NCBI GenBank assembly: GCA_026874595.1
Contig: CM049306.1
Span: 80,940,142-81,004,141 of the forward strand
Source: Sipunculus nudus
Taxonomy: Eukaryota; Annelida; Sipuncula; Golfingiida; Sipunculidae
Length of the DNA: 64,000 bases
Reading direction: 5' to 3'
The translations under genes and the position numbers were made by a program. Under the pieces are notes generated by a model, which was not told where the DNA came from, did no database searches, and saw nothing but the letters and a program-made list of their open reading frames with translations. Below, one piece after another: positions 22,579 to 35,367 of this stretch (within the stretch, counting starts at the first letter, position 1; each line of letters starts with the position of its first letter).

Positions 22579-23521
22579 GCCTGTGTAGCAGGCAAGAATA
22601 GCTCCCCTCCATTATATACCCGGATATAATCTGGCCTAGCGCAAACTATACCCGTATAACTATACCCGGTATAAAAAGGGCCAGGCCAGATTATACCCCG
22701 GGGTATATTCTCGCCCAATCCAATTTATCCCCCTTAGGCTAGATTATACCCCCTGTTGCTTAAAATAGCTGTGCTTTACACCTTAAAAAAATGTAGTTTT
22801 TTTACAAAATGATTCACCTTCTGTAAGCTTTTTTTAAATAAATTTAATGTTATTATCGAGTGTAAGTAAAAGACATCTAAGGCGACCGTTATGTATTGTG
22901 TATAATCGCGGTATATTACACAACAGTGTAATGTCTTGTGATTTTCCGAAATTATATCATCATCTGATATGAGACTCCTAGTTAATTAAAACCGACCCCA
23001 AAATATCCAAAATTAAATTATCTCTAGCTGGAAATATACAAAAGTATATAAAAGCAAAACACATGTGAAATTTCAATAGAATAAATTAAAAGTAAGTAAC
23101 TAAATATGTTATTCTCTATAGTTATTTCGTGTCAATACTAACATTTTTGTCGTGACAAGTGTCTGAATTAAACTTGCATTTATATTAACACTTTTCCTTG
23201 ATAGCATGGATATGCAAATGGATGAATGATCCATGGTTTGGAGTAGCTCTTAATCCTGTTAATTTATTTAATATTTAATAACGCGTGGTGAGAGTAAATC
23301 GATATTACAAATGATTTATATGAATTATGATTAGGTATGTGAAAATACTGTTGATCAAATGGATCTCCACATGTGGCCTGATACAAGTCAGATTTTGTGA
23401 TTCATGTGAGGGGTATAAATTGGCCTGTAGGGGTATAAAACAGCCGGGTATATTCTGACCTAGGCTTCAACATACCCGGGCATAAACTGGGCAGGGGTAT
23501 AATCTGGCCTGTTGCACAGGT
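22579..23521. mobile_element. Small inverted-repeat element with TATACCCC-rich ends
   Basis: The left end reads CCTGTGTAGCAGGC and the right end, read on the minus strand, CCTGTGCAACAGGCC. Both ends continue for more than 100 bp with iterated TATACCC and CCAGATTATACCCC phrases in opposite orientation. The interior (about 22760-23400) is AT-rich and shows no coding content. This fits a non-autonomous foldback or MITE-type element. I find no clear target duplication, so the exact ends are approximate. Confidence 0.55.
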
Positions 23522-24261
23522 TCGACGATCAAATGTACATCCTGCATGTGCCTTTTTTATTCTAGGTTGTCCAAGTGATTAACATTTAGTGACTGGGAAC
23601 TTTGTCGATCTGATAACAGGCAGACTCATGCTGATGTATTCGAAAGAATTAGTTTGAAGACCGAGGATTAAAACATGCGAAATTAGGAGCTGTTTGAATT
23701 TGGTATCGTGTGGAAAAAATACAAGGCATTTGATATCTACGTTTGGTGTGAGTTACATGGCTTTGGATTTGGAATAAATTATATACCTAAAAAAAAAATC
23801 TAATATGCACTGAAAGAATCACTGATTTGATGTGTTTGATACTACGACAATGCGGTAGATATATCTCACTATATTCTAAGACCCTTCTTATACAACATTT
23901 TAAGATGTCCAACCATCCCAGTGAGAGTCCATCCGTACATAATGTCCTTTTGTCTTGTAAATCTGAAGAACGATTGGTTATTTACTGGTGCAGTAAATCC
24001 TTGTGGTCAAATGATGAAATTATCCGTGTTTATAAATCTCATTGTCTCGTAAAATACCGTAACCAGTTTGACTTACTGGGAGCCACTAAGGTTTATTTTC
24101 AACTTAACTGTGCATTAAAAATATTTGGACTGTCGCCACCTATCAGTTTGATCAAGTGGCCCTCGTTCATGACCGACCCACGAAACCTGTTTCTATACTA
24201 TAGAAACGTGTATGGATATTGAGTTGAAATTCAGAAGAAAAAAAAGAAAAAACATTGATGC

Positions 24262-24306
<45 letters not shown>

Positions 24307-25374
24307 GAAGAATTATCGATAGAGAGGATAAAAGGGGTTTTGACATAAAAGGTTCCTGACCTGTCGTTGTCCACTAAGATTGGTTTGCGCAGTTTTATAA
24401 GTATTGCCAAGGGGAACTATTAACTAATTGTTTACAGACACATATGGTAGAAAATAAGCATGTCCCTGATGTGGACTATGACGAGGCATTGTACAGATAA
24501 CTCGCACATGAGCAGATTAGCCTTAAACACGATGCCTTGTCTCTCGTACTGTTTCTCTAGCACAAAGGATATAGAACAGCCTTGCGTGTCTATCTTCACC
24601 TCCGGTGATCTTTCCAGAACCTGAACGGATATTAATTCAAATATTATAAGTCTGTGAATTACAGGTGGGCCTGTAGCACATGCAGTACGCATGTCCATGC
24701 CCGCCAGTAAAGGAGGTTAAATTTGCCTTGGGCTTTTTACCAGTGTGGGTAAAAAAAGCAACATGGCGGCAAACGGTTAAGACGTGGGACGCATGGGGGG
24801 ATATATTTTCTTCACACTCATGTTTAACATGACCATCAACATTTATATTTGGCCCCTGTTTTCTTGTGGTGCACGTGCATCTGTTCACCGATGCTACGTC
24901 ACAAAATATACAACTATTCCCCGGCCTAGATATGTTACAAACACGAGGGACCGATGCGGTGAACCTGCCAGGTAATATCAAGCCACTTGTGGAAACTGTT
25001 TAAAGTGACATATGCATGTTTGAAATGTACATGTGCAGCATTTCATCTCCCGGAGCGTGACTGAAATGAACAAGCATCTCTGGCATGACGTCACAAGTCA
25101 GCCAGTGCTTTGAAACACAGCGAATAGGACACTGCCGGTAGCCAGGTGACCAAATTAAAGCGGCTACCTTCGTCTTAATTTTACTTTAACAAAATAAAGA
25201 AATACATTTCATATCGGGGTTTGAAAATAATTTAAAAATAATTAAATACCATGCAAACCTCACTAAAATTTACCCTCAAACCTGGCGTTTGCTTAACCTG
25301 TCACTCCTCATTATATTTTACACTGAACACGGTCACACATATAGGAGGAACACCAAACTTGTTTCCTCAACAGT
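23522..25374. other. Non-coding stretch with possible isolated exons
   Basis: No confident gene. A (TC)n run lies at 24263-24304. On the minus strand a fair acceptor (ATCCGTTCAG at about 24621-24630) opens a frame to 24432, and on plus a 131-codon frame spans 23827-24222. Neither resembles a family I know. Confidence 0.35.
24263..24304. repeat. (TC)n microsatellite
   Basis: An unbroken TC dinucleotide run of about 42 bp. Confidence 0.95.
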
Positions 25375-25493
25375 CAGGGGCGTAGCCAAGGGGGGGCCGC
25401 AGGGGGCCATGCCCCCCCCCCCCCCCCCCCCGCCTCGGTCGCATCAAGTAGGGACCTACTCGCCGTCCTTTCGGAATTTCACTTAATCTAATT

Positions 25494-25496
<3 letters not shown>

Positions 25497-25540
<44 letters not shown>
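25497..25540. repeat. (AT)n microsatellite
   Basis: An unbroken AT run of about 44 bp just left of the inner hAT-like terminus. Confidence 0.95.
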
Positions 25541-25543
<3 letters not shown>

Positions 25544-25962
25544 TTAAATCAGTGGCGGATCAAGAGGGGGCGCATTCGGCGCGCGGCCCCCCGTTGAGCT
25601 GCCAAATCTCTCATTTTATCTAATTTCCGATTTTCGTGATTAATTTTCGTTTTTCATATTTCCAATTATTAATAAGCAATAAGACTTTATTTAATTATCT
25701 GCAGTTACAATTACTTTCTGATTAATTAGTTGAGTATAAGAGTATTTATGAACAGCTGCAGAACAACTGCAGATCGATCGAGCACCGGGCCCTGGTTGGG
25801 GTCGACCGTGAACAATCTTACGGCTCCTCTGGTGATACCGGTACTCAAACTCGCGATCTGTGCTGAGCTCTTAGGAGTCCTGTGTGCTGTCGATACCACG
25901 GAACCCGGTAAAATGCACAGTTTAACATAATAATTATCTTATCAGTTATTTCACCAAGAGCA

Positions 25963-26015
25963 TCTATATATTAATAGCGTAAGGCGATTTTTGTGATTTT
26001 CCGTATCTCCTCCGG
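25963..26015 (+). repeat. Helitron-like 5' end motif, copy 1
   Basis: TCTATATATTAATAGCG, preceded by A, is followed by GATTTTTGTGATTTTCC and GTATCTCC. A 5' TC followed by TATA/TTAA-rich sequence and insertion after A is what Helitron 5' ends look like. No 3' CTRR end with hairpin was located, so this is only a candidate. Confidence 0.35.
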
Positions 26016-27368
26016 TACCACCGTATACGGATTGCCGTGATTTTCGACATTGATATGCTCCGGGTTTGTCCGAAGAGATTCCACTCATTTTTATTTGCAA
26101 TATTTGCGTATTACGTGCATAATTATTAATTTTATTATTTGCTCCCCCGCGGGCGCCTCTTTTCATTGTGTCTTCGGGCCCGGTAACACAAAGGCTATAG
26201 AGTGTGTGATGGCGGGACAGAGTTTTGTTCCGGGGGCCATATCTGGTGTTTTCTTACATTTTGCGGTGACCGGCCCGAAATAATCCACATCGGCGATCCC
26301 TTCTCAAAAAGGGGTATCGGAAAGAATTGTTTTGCAGGAGCACGCTTCGTGACCTGATATGCTTGAGTGCACATCTACCGGGTCGCAGAAAATCGTGATG
26401 GATAGGCCAAAAAAAAAGTATGGTTCTCAGGCACTATATTTCACAAACCTGTGAGGCCAGACGATATTTTACATTCGATTTATATGTTTCGATAAAACAT
26501 TCATATGATCAGGGAAAAGCATAAAAATAACAGAATTGTTTTGCTAAACACGCAAAAGCACTACATAACAAAGAAATCTGATCAAAATCGTTTTAATTTA
26601 TCTTCTTGAAAGATGAAAATAAATATATTATTTTTATGCGGGGGGGGGGGTATAATTGGGTGCCTGAGAAAAATACCTTTTATTTTTATGGTCTTATACA
26701 GTCGCACTTGGTCGCACGAAGTCCATGGCCTTACATGCGATTGAGGTCCTTGACAAATATTCACCAACACATGTAGGCCTAATATGTAACAGATGTAAAG
26801 AATATGTAAACCCAATGCACGTCGTGGTTGGTACAGTGTGATATGTACATGTGTGGATTGGCACCACCAAAGTTGTAAACACATAAATTTCACTTAGAAT
26901 GCTTTGAAAATCGAGATTTTTTCTCATTACTGCAGTTAGCAATGTAAAACTCCTGCGAAATGTATATTAAATAAGTTTGTACTGGTATCTGTTTCTTTTA
27001 CATGCATGTGCCATCTGATTTTCAGTAATGTATTTGTTTTTAAAGACTTTCATTCAGTATGTATGCTTATCGCGTATAAGTCATTGCCATCATTGTCACT
27101 ATTTTAAAAAATAAAACTGGTATTTCTGCATTTTCTTCTTAGGTCTTTTACGTGGAAGGTTCTTGTGTATGTATATGTAATACTTTTGATCGGTTTCCAA
27201 TGTCACATGGTAGGCCTACATGCATGTGTAGGTGACTATTTGTCAAAGACCCCGGCCACATGTTAGGCTATGGCTTCCGGTGACCGTGTGCGATTGTACG
27301 CTGCTCCGAAACATGTGCCGAACGCTGTTCCGAAAGATATTTATCCACAACACCATAGATACATTGGA

Positions 27369-27413
27369 TCTATATATTAGTAGCGCGATTTGTGTGATTT
27401 TCCGTATCTCCGG
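27369..27413 (+). repeat. Helitron-like 5' end motif, copy 2
   Basis: TCTATATATTAGTAGCGC, preceded by A, then TGTGATTTTCCGTATCTCCG. It is a close relative of 25963-26015 in the same orientation, about 1.4 kb away. Confidence 0.35.
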
Positions 27414-28040
27414 ATTTTCCGTGGATTTCCGATACTCCATAATGATTGTCGTGTTCGCCCCAACCATGCGTAGCACGGGTATTTGTTAGTTACATTTAAA
27501 AGAAAACAGTTTGATAGTAACAAACGTAATTGCGCTTTTGCATCATTGACTCGTTTGAAAATTTAAAATTTTATATCCTAATTTTGAAGAAATATAACTA
27601 TTAAATATTGAACCTCTCTACAGTTTGACTACATAACGCAAAGACATGAGGGAACAGTTTTTCAGGAACAGGAAATCCTCATTTTTTTGTGAAAATTGCC
27701 TCAAAATGTCCTCTTTACATTGTATATTAAAAAACTTCCAAATATGTGAGGGGGAAACCCTCCCCATGTACCTGTAACTAACCTTAATTAAACCATAGTT
27801 CATAATTGAATATAAAAAAATACATATTTTCATACACTAAAATATATAAAGTATAGTAAAAATAATAATAATAATATAATAATAATATACATATATATAT
27901 ACTTTTATATATAACCGTTTTAATATTACCCATACATGCATATAAGCGCCCTTACCCCCCCCCCCCCCCCGGTTTTCGAATTTCTTGATCCGCCACTGAT
28001 GATTGCCCCCTCCCCTCCCTCAGTCCTGGCTACGCCCCTG

Positions 28041-28859
28041 AACAGAACTGGTATAGATACATACAGAATAAACAAAAATTCAAGGACAGTAGATTGAAAA
28101 GAATTACATTATTATCCTTTTACATTGTTGTTCTATAGTCCGTGGTAGCAACCACTTTTAAAATGACATTTTGAATTCTAAATGTTCATATACCGATCCC
28201 AGTTTGAATCATGTAAGATAAATAAAATATACACTCATCATGGCATATTTAAGCTGTGATTTACAGCTTGATTGCGGGGGAAAAATCCAATAAAACACAG
28301 AGGCGAGTTTTGCTTTTTTGTCCCACACTGTAAATGACTTTTTTGCCTTAATTTAAAGAGTTCACCGTTAGTAACAGAAAATGTCGATCTCCGGACACGC
28401 GCATTTTCATAAATTGGAATAATTGTCATAACTTGACTGTCTGACACATACATGCAAAATGTAGCGACAATACAAACCAACATTTCATCTTTTGCCTCAG
28501 GTAATTTTTACCTGAAAAAAATTAATTATGTCATATGGGCATACCAGGTTTGAAGAAACTAGATGGAAACCTAAATCTGCTGTGTGACGGTCGGTCTAAA
28601 ATTAAAGTTAAAATATGTTAAAAACAGAAAAAGTACAGGTGGCTAAACTTTATTTCAATAAATGATAAAACTAGTCATAATCAACTAGTATGGTTTTGTT
28701 TTTGCAATTGCTAAACTAGGTATAGGTCTCCAACTTTTGCCCGAATCCCCCAATTTAAAGAGAACTAGAATACGGGTAGTCGACAAGAGACTACGTGTAT
28801 CCGCCAAAATCAGAGTAGGACGGGTGAAGTGAGGCATGGATTGAGTGGCAAGGGGAAAT
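28041..28859. other. Non-coding stretch
   Basis: No supported gene or repeat. Open frames here are short and resemble no known family. Confidence 0.45.
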
Positions 28860-29662
28860 AAGAGTTAGATGTGTTACATATTGGCATGGATGTCTGCCAC
28901 GTAAACATGGTTGTATGTGGCGAAACCTGTTATTTGAACGAGAAACTATCCAAGATGTATACACTTGCAAAATTTCAGGTGGAAAAGTCAAACCACTGCT
29001 GAGATATGAGTGATTTTATCCCACAGCAGACAAACATATGGACGCTGTGCAAAAATGGTTGCAGGTGGCGCCACCGGTTTCTTGTATGATAAAGAGCTAT
29101 GTGAGATGTTAACACATGCAAATTTTAGGGAAATACGTCAAACCAGTCCGGAGATATAAGCATGTCTGCAGCGTAAACGTGAATGTAGGTGGCGCCACCT
29201 GTCATTAATTGAAGAAAGCTATCCAGGATTATTACGCATGCCGAATTTCAGGTGTATTAGACAAACCACTGCAGAGATATGACTGATTTTAACCCACGGC
29301 ACACGAACAGATGGACACTGTGCAAACATGGTTGCAGGTGGCGCCACCATTTTTGTGTATGTTATAAAGCTATCAAAGGGCTACATTTGTACAAAATTTT
29401 TTCCCGATTGGTCAAACGAGTCCGAAGATATGTGGGTTAATGTGTTAAAACAGACGCACAGATTGACGCACTCGAGAGAGGAAAGGTCAGAGGTCAACGC
29501 CAATTGGTTAGGCACCAGTTCACATGTGACCCGATAATTGGTGTAAGTTTCGGAAAAATCAGACCAGTAGTCTCAGAGGAGTTCTCCGGCAACGAACGCG
29601 GCGGCGGCGCGGAACCCGGTCAAAAACATAGTATCCGCATAACTTCGTTTTGGCGGATACAA
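28860..29662. repeat. Second array of ~140-bp GGTGGCGCCACC units with shared tail
   Basis: Units carry AGGTGGCGCCACC near 29065, 29188 and 29335 and a weaker copy near 28914, spaced 126-149 bp. Each unit also repeats phrases such as AAACCACTG(C)AGAGATATGA and GACGCTGTGCAAA(A/C)ATGG. The tail (TTTCGGAAAAATCAG ... TTTTGGCGGATACAAT, ending at 29662) matches that of 13700-14464 in the same orientation. It is a copy of the same dispersed element. Confidence 0.8.
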
Positions 29663-32279
29663 TTAAAAGCATCATCTCAAAAGATGTTAGAAATCCTTGA
29701 TTTAAGTAGATCTGACTGGAAATCTAAGGCCACCAGTTTTCATTAAATATTAGAAAAAATGCAGATGGTGACCAGTCTTTGACTGCTGATTACACTGTCC
29801 GTGTTCAAATGCAAAGCACATTTCATGGCAGTAATTATTCAAATACTGGAGCCATTTAATGAGTTGTTAATCATTCTAGGGTGCGCAGAAAAACATCATC
29901 CCTCATAGAATATAGGTTGCAGTGTCCATATTTCATGTTTCATGGAGGTTTTTATGACCTCACATGATGTCAGGTTTTACGTTTCTCGGTGCAATGCGTT
30001 CGAGTTGTGTGCTGTTAATGGACGTTCAGACCTCCAGATAGACGACGGACAAAGCATTATTGCTGTACCTCAGAAGAAATGCAATCAGCCGAGCTTAGAA
30101 ATAATCAGCGCTGTTATCGTTTCCCCATTGTTTTAAATATAACATATTTCAGTAACTTTGCTACATATAATAAGATATGTAGCAAGGAATATATCTCCAT
30201 CGGTGAAATACGTTTACTAACGCCCGACGCTATTGATCATCAATAGCATATATGTTCTGTGTATCATCATAAACGTAGTTTTACCGGCGTCTAATGAACC
30301 GTTAATTTAATTATGTACTCTAAGAATGGTTAGCTCAAGATATCCTTTCAGTAAACACGCTAAGCAAAACGGAACACACAGATTGGCTGTGGGTATCTGG
30401 GGTCCCGGAACAGTCTGCCTCCAAATCTTCACCAACATTTTTCATTACCTCATTACCTCAAGCTCATAACCGTACCTTTTCATGTCACAGACAATTAAAC
30501 CCTTTGTAAAAATAAATGCTTTACGTCTGTTCTCGTTAAATTATCATAATGACCAAAAAATCAAAATTTATATAAAGAATGATCATGGATCAGCATTATT
30601 GTTCTCTTGACTCTCACACACATCATTCTGCCCAAAGTATTTTCGTCGGATAAGAAAAAGATGTATACTTCATCATAAAATATTACTCGAAAGGGGAACA
30701 GGACATCACAAATAGGACAGAGAGGATGCTTCCACGTAACAATTTTCTACTGACTGGTTTATCATACCATTAAGATTTATCATAGGTATGGATTTCTTTG
30801 TTTCGGTCAACTTGTATCACGTCATAGCTGTCCCCACCTATCTCAGACCTCGAATAAATGGAAGTCCTTCCCTAATCGGTCGTGTGAAATTTAGGCCACA
30901 TAAAAAAACTATGCACTGATATGCAATAAATAGCAAATTAGCTAGAAAAAAAAAAACCCACAAAACTGAAAGGTAAGAAGGTTTAGTAGAATTTTTACAA
31001 AAAAAGATATCCTTATATACTTGCAACACTGCAGGCCTTCTTGAGAAACAAAGGAATCTGCCAAATAAGAACATTTATCATAATTGTCAGTTCATATATG
31101 AATAGCATATTATTATAGTTACCATTCAGTGAGTGTTTATGAGGATAAATGGTTGGACATGGTATATGGTTTTAGGTAGATGTGGCGTACACAATACATG
31201 AAATACAGTTGAAGTGACCAACACACTTTCCAAGTGTTTAAGCTGGAATGGTTTACACAGTCTTTGATCTTGCGGTCCCAAGTGCAGCACCATAATCATT
31301 AAACCACCATGTGCCACGAGTGTATAATTAGGTTCTTAATGAGGTAATCTGTTGTACAATTATAATAAATCAACATTATATTTTAAAATGCGATTTATAT
31401 TGTTAAAAATAGAAACGCATAATACATGAAACTTATTATGACCATGTATGACTGTATCTCAACCAAGATTAATAGGACATGTTATACCGACATCGTGACC
31501 ACCAGAGTGAACTCGCGCACGGAAGGTACTGTAACTATGCATGTAACACTTCCGTAAAAGTCAATGCAGTGCTTGTTGTTATATGCAGAGATACAAGCAA
31601 TATTATGATTCATACAAATGAAAAGGTATGTCGTCCAGGGTTTTTGATACACGTTAATGACGATCCAGTATCCATTCATACATGACACCAAATAATATCA
31701 CATTATATTTCACTAAATGAACACAAAATGGCGCTCAGATTAAATAGCGGTTTTTCCGTAATTCATAATGAAGAATATATATGTACCCCCATTCTAAACT
31801 TATATGTTTATATTACTACAAATGTATCTCAGTGTATGCTCATAATGTAAGGAGTGTTAAAAATTTGGATTTTGAACATTATAACTTCTAAAGGAAGATT
31901 GAAACCTCTGTGTACAGACAATAACAGAGTGAGCCAATGTAAGGCAACTGTAAATAGAACTTTTTGGATAATAAGTATGTTACCGCCAATCTATAAATTC
32001 AGTCAATTCGTAAAATGCCTGAGATTTTCAGTCAATTTACAAAGAGCCTGGTTCACTCACGCAATGTACCCTAAAACAGCGTTGCGAATGACAATGTCAC
32101 ATACCTCATTTTAAATGCTATTGTTTCCGCAGTTACCTCGCCGATATGAAAGCTAGACATAGGTCGAACGCCTTCCGTAAGTTTAAATGACAAACAGACA
32201 GACAGAACAAACTGTCGGTTTTATAACAATTGAGTGACTTTCAGAGCGACTGGTGAAAAGTTAGGCCTGTTGAACGACA
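29663..32279. other. Non-coding stretch
   Basis: No supported gene. A near-perfect palindrome, GCTATTGATCATCAATAGC, lies near 30228-30246. The remaining open frames are short, AT-rich and unlike known proteins. Confidence 0.45.
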
Positions 32280-33540
32280 TATATCACACAAAAGAACATG
32301 AAAGCAAACATAGCTGACAACAACTGACAAACAGACAGACATACTGATAAAGTGACTCAAGCTTTAGACTAGATGACTAAACCAGGTTATGGATAAGACT
32401 CAGAGGAAGGAAATAAAATTTAATATTTGGGAAGGTCGTATGCAGCGACCCCTAGCGGCCATATTCGGAAAATGAAAAATTCCTTTTGAGATATTTGTGT
32501 AAGACATAACATGTTCCAGTTTCAAAAGGTATTCCTTCAAAACCGTGGCCTGTAGAATGCTATATGTAAGACACAAGAACAAGCAAGCAGGCGAATTTGA
32601 GGACAACTGACAAACAGACAGTCATACTAACAAAGTGACACAAGAATGAGACCACATGACTTACTCAGGTTATGAAAAAGACCAAGGTAAGGAAAATAAG
32701 CCATAGTTTCTGTAATTAAGAATTATAGTTATGGAGATATGGCCAAAAAAATGATATGTTTGTGAGGGTCATGTGCAGCGCCCCCTAGCGGCCATATTCG
32801 GATAATGAAAATTTGTTTCGAGATATTAGTGTAAGACATAACATGTTCCAGTTTCAAAAGGATTCCTTTAAAACTGTGGCCTGTAGAATGCTGGATGTAA
32901 GACACAAGAATCAGCAAGCAGGCGAATTCAAGGACAACTAACAAACAGACAGACACACTAACAAAGTAACACAAGAATGAGACCACATGACTTATTAAGA
33001 ATATCGGGAAGACCAAGAGAAATACAATAAACCATAGTTTCTTTAATTGAGAATTATAGTTATGAAGATATGGCCAAAAAAATGATATATTGGGGAGGGT
33101 CATGTGCAGCGCCCCCTAGCGGTCATATTCGAAAATTGGAAAATTCATTTCGAGATATTTGTGAAAGACATAACATGTACCAGTTTTAAAAGAATTCCTA
33201 TAAAACTGTGGCCTGTAGAATGCTATATAGGCGAAAACCAGCAAGCAGGCGAATTTGAGGACAACGGACAACCAGACAGACATACTGACAAAGTGACACA
33301 GATTTAGACCAGATGACTTTCCCAGGTTATGAAGAAGACCCAGAGGAATGAACCAAGCTAGTTTCTGTAACTGAGGTTAACTGTTTTAAAGATATGTAAA
33401 AAAAATTATATGTTCAGGAGGTTCAAGTGCAGCGCCCCCTAGCGGCGATATCCGGAAAATGAAAAATCCGTTTCTAGATATTAATGTCAGACATAAGATA
33501 TATCAGTTTCAAAGTGATTCCTGCATAATTGTGGACTCTA
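32280..33540. repeat. Tandem array of ~330-bp units
   Basis: TGCAGCG(A/C)CCCCTAGCGGC recurs at about 32441, 32774, 33105 and 33428, a period of 332, 331 and 323 bp. Between these points long phrases recur: AAGACATAACATGTTCCAGT, CTGTGGCCTGTAGAATGCT, AAGCAGGCGAATTTGAGGAC and CAAACAGACAGACATACT. The first unit begins partway (about 32280) and the last decays after 33500. There is no coding content. Confidence 0.9.
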
Positions 33541-33929
33541 GTGTATCACTAAATGATATCTCGGAATATCCCGTGTAACGAGATACTGTACGAGATATTG
33601 CGAGACTTTTAACATAATCAAATAACACTAATTAAATACTACCTGATGCAAAAAAACTAGACCTCTCTAGCTTTAAAACTGACAAAGTTAGAAAAATAAG
33701 ACCATTTATTTTCAAAAATCATTACTTTTCCCCGAAAATAGGTAACCATGGTTACGGCCAATTTGAGTCAGCTACACACGAGAAAAAAAGGCCCTTCGAA
33801 TGACAATCAAAATGAGCTACAGTTGAAGTAGATACGACATATGGTGACAAAGATATGAAGAAAAAAATGCTTTGCAAACTTTTGATGACCTTGACCTTGG
33901 CCTTTGACCTATATTGACAAAAAAAACAT

Positions 33930-34085
33930 AGGCTTTCCATCAACTATGTAAGTTTGAAAGTGATTGCTGCAAAATTGCATCCTGTAGATAGGGAACAGAC
34001 AGACAGACAAACAAACAGACAGACAGACAGACAAACAGACATCCGCGACTGACCAACCAGCTTGCCGAAATCGGAGATTTCCGAC
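33930..34085. repeat. Detached end of the 330-bp family with (CAGA)n and terminal hairpin
   Basis: CAGTTT/AAGTTTGAAAGTGATTGCTGCA resembles the last unit near 33505. It is followed by CAGA/CAAA repeats (about 33985-34035) and an imperfect hairpin near 34060-34087. It looks like the natural right end of the same element, separated from the array by diverged sequence. Confidence 0.5.
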
Positions 34086-34934
34086 AAGCAATAAATAATT
34101 TTGAAATAACACATTATTTTGAGTGATTTTTGCGTGTTTTATGATTTGCGTGGAGGTTATCACCGATATCAGCCGAACTGCCTTCCGCAAAAACCGCATA
34201 TGAATGATCTCTGTTTTCAGTGTGTTTGGCTTGACATTTGACCCAAGCTCAGACCCACAGGCGTGGTCAGAATATGTGAAAAACACATGACTTTCGCTTT
34301 ATGAAAATGAGGGGTTGATCCCAGAAGGATTAATGATAAAACCTAATACAAGGTCCCAATTTCAAGAAAAGGAGTGGGTTGGGTGGAGGCAGTGGTTGAT
34401 ACGATTGATAAAATTGCTCTAATACGATTAAAAAAAGGTCGCGGCGGATGAAGAAAGGTACTGATCCCCTGGATTCGCCATGGTTCACCTTCTGCTACTA
34501 ACGACGTATGCATATCTCCGTTTCTCTCTTCAGGACAGTTTCCATGCCTTAAAACGTATATTTAATTCATCTTTTGTGTCTTCCTCACATCAACCTATTC
34601 CAACAAAAGTAAACAGTAAAAGAAAATCGAAAACCTGAATGCCCCCGCGTTCTATTCCGGTTTGCAAGTGTAAACGTCATCACTGACCAGGTCTTCAAGG
34701 TAAACATACCGTATATGAATATCTTGCCACGAGCACAGCGCCACAAAATAAATGTAAAAAAAAAATATTTGTACATAACTTATTGAGATAGTGTCCCCCT
34801 GAAAATCTATATTTTTATTTACCTTTTAGAATAAAGAAATGAGCCAACATTCCTCATCTTAGTTAATCCCTCCCATCCAGGTAAAAAGCCCAGTATACCG
34901 GTTTTATCAGCTAGTATATTATATGAAGAGATGT
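34086..34934. other. Non-coding stretch
   Basis: No supported gene or repeat seen. Confidence 0.4.
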
Positions 34935-35010
34935 TGAGGGTTTGTCTCAGCATAGTGGTTGAAACAGTCGAATGGAATTCGGAAGATCATGGGTTTGAAT
35001 CCCTAGGCAA
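34935..35010 (+). repeat. tRNA-derived SINE head (candidate)
   Basis: An A-box-like CTCAGCATAGTGG near 34946 is followed about 45 nt later by a B-box-like GGTTTGAATCCC at 34992-35003, the internal RNA polymerase III promoter layout. The cloverleaf is not intact and no CCA-adjacent stem pairs cleanly, so this is a SINE remnant rather than a tRNA gene. Confidence 0.4.
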
Positions 35011-35273
35011 TGGACCAATTATTTTGTGTATTCTAGTTCTATCTTTATATAAAATGAACAAGCATAGCTATTCATACATCACTCTATATGATATATGCCG
35101 CTCACCGTATAAGGCCACCAGTTCTCCCTGTGCATACGAAGTCATTGTGCCGACACATGTAGTGGGTAGTGCTGACGTCAATTCATTGGTTCCTTTATAA
35201 AGTGAGCAAATACACAGAGGGGTTGGAGATCTATCGTAGCTTAGTAGTTCATGCTTCGTGATTCTAGCTCCAT

Positions 35274-35305
35274 ATCTCTCTCTTTCTCTCTCTTTCTCTC
35301 TCGCT

Positions 35306-35367
<62 letters not shown>
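35274..35367. repeat. (TC)n then (TA)n compound microsatellite
   Basis: About 29 bp of TC/TTTC repeat followed by about 61 bp of TA. It follows another weak A-box-like sequence (TAGCTTAGTAG near 35239). Confidence 0.95.

Larger units (their letters stand above)
25550..27998. mobile_element. hAT-like inverted termini, inner pair (2.4 kb)
   Basis: CAGTGGCGGATCAAGA at 25550 is exactly matched in inverted form by TCTTGATCCGCCACTG ending at 27998, a 16-bp terminal inverted repeat of hAT style. The interior of about 2.4 kb has no recognisable transposase. It contains two diverged copies of a block of about 45 bp (25963, 27369). No clean 8-bp duplication is seen at the inner junctions. Confidence 0.65.
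25375..28040. mobile_element. hAT-like inverted termini, outer pair
   Basis: The left end CAGGGGCGTAGCCA (25375) is matched by TGGCTACGCCCCTG at 28027-28040. CAGGGGCG-type ends bordered by G/C runs are typical of hAT-family non-autonomous elements. The flanks share AACAG (25369-25373, 28041-28045) but not in the exact register of an 8-bp duplication. A second terminal pair lies inside. Confidence 0.65.

Noticed and set aside
23827-24222. 131-codon open frame on +
   Set aside because: It has no recognisable domain, no splice context and no start context. It could be a decayed transposon fragment, so it was not called as a gene.
24432-24620. Possible exon on minus after an ATCCGTTCAG acceptor
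   Set aside because: Only one plausible splice site was found, with no partner exons and no family resemblance.
25375-28048. Perfect 8-bp hAT target duplication
   Set aside because: Only AACAG is shared near the outer ends and in a shifted position, so it is not claimed.
34935-35010. tRNA gene
   Set aside because: A- and B-box-like motifs exist, but stems do not pair to form a cloverleaf; recorded as a SINE candidate instead.
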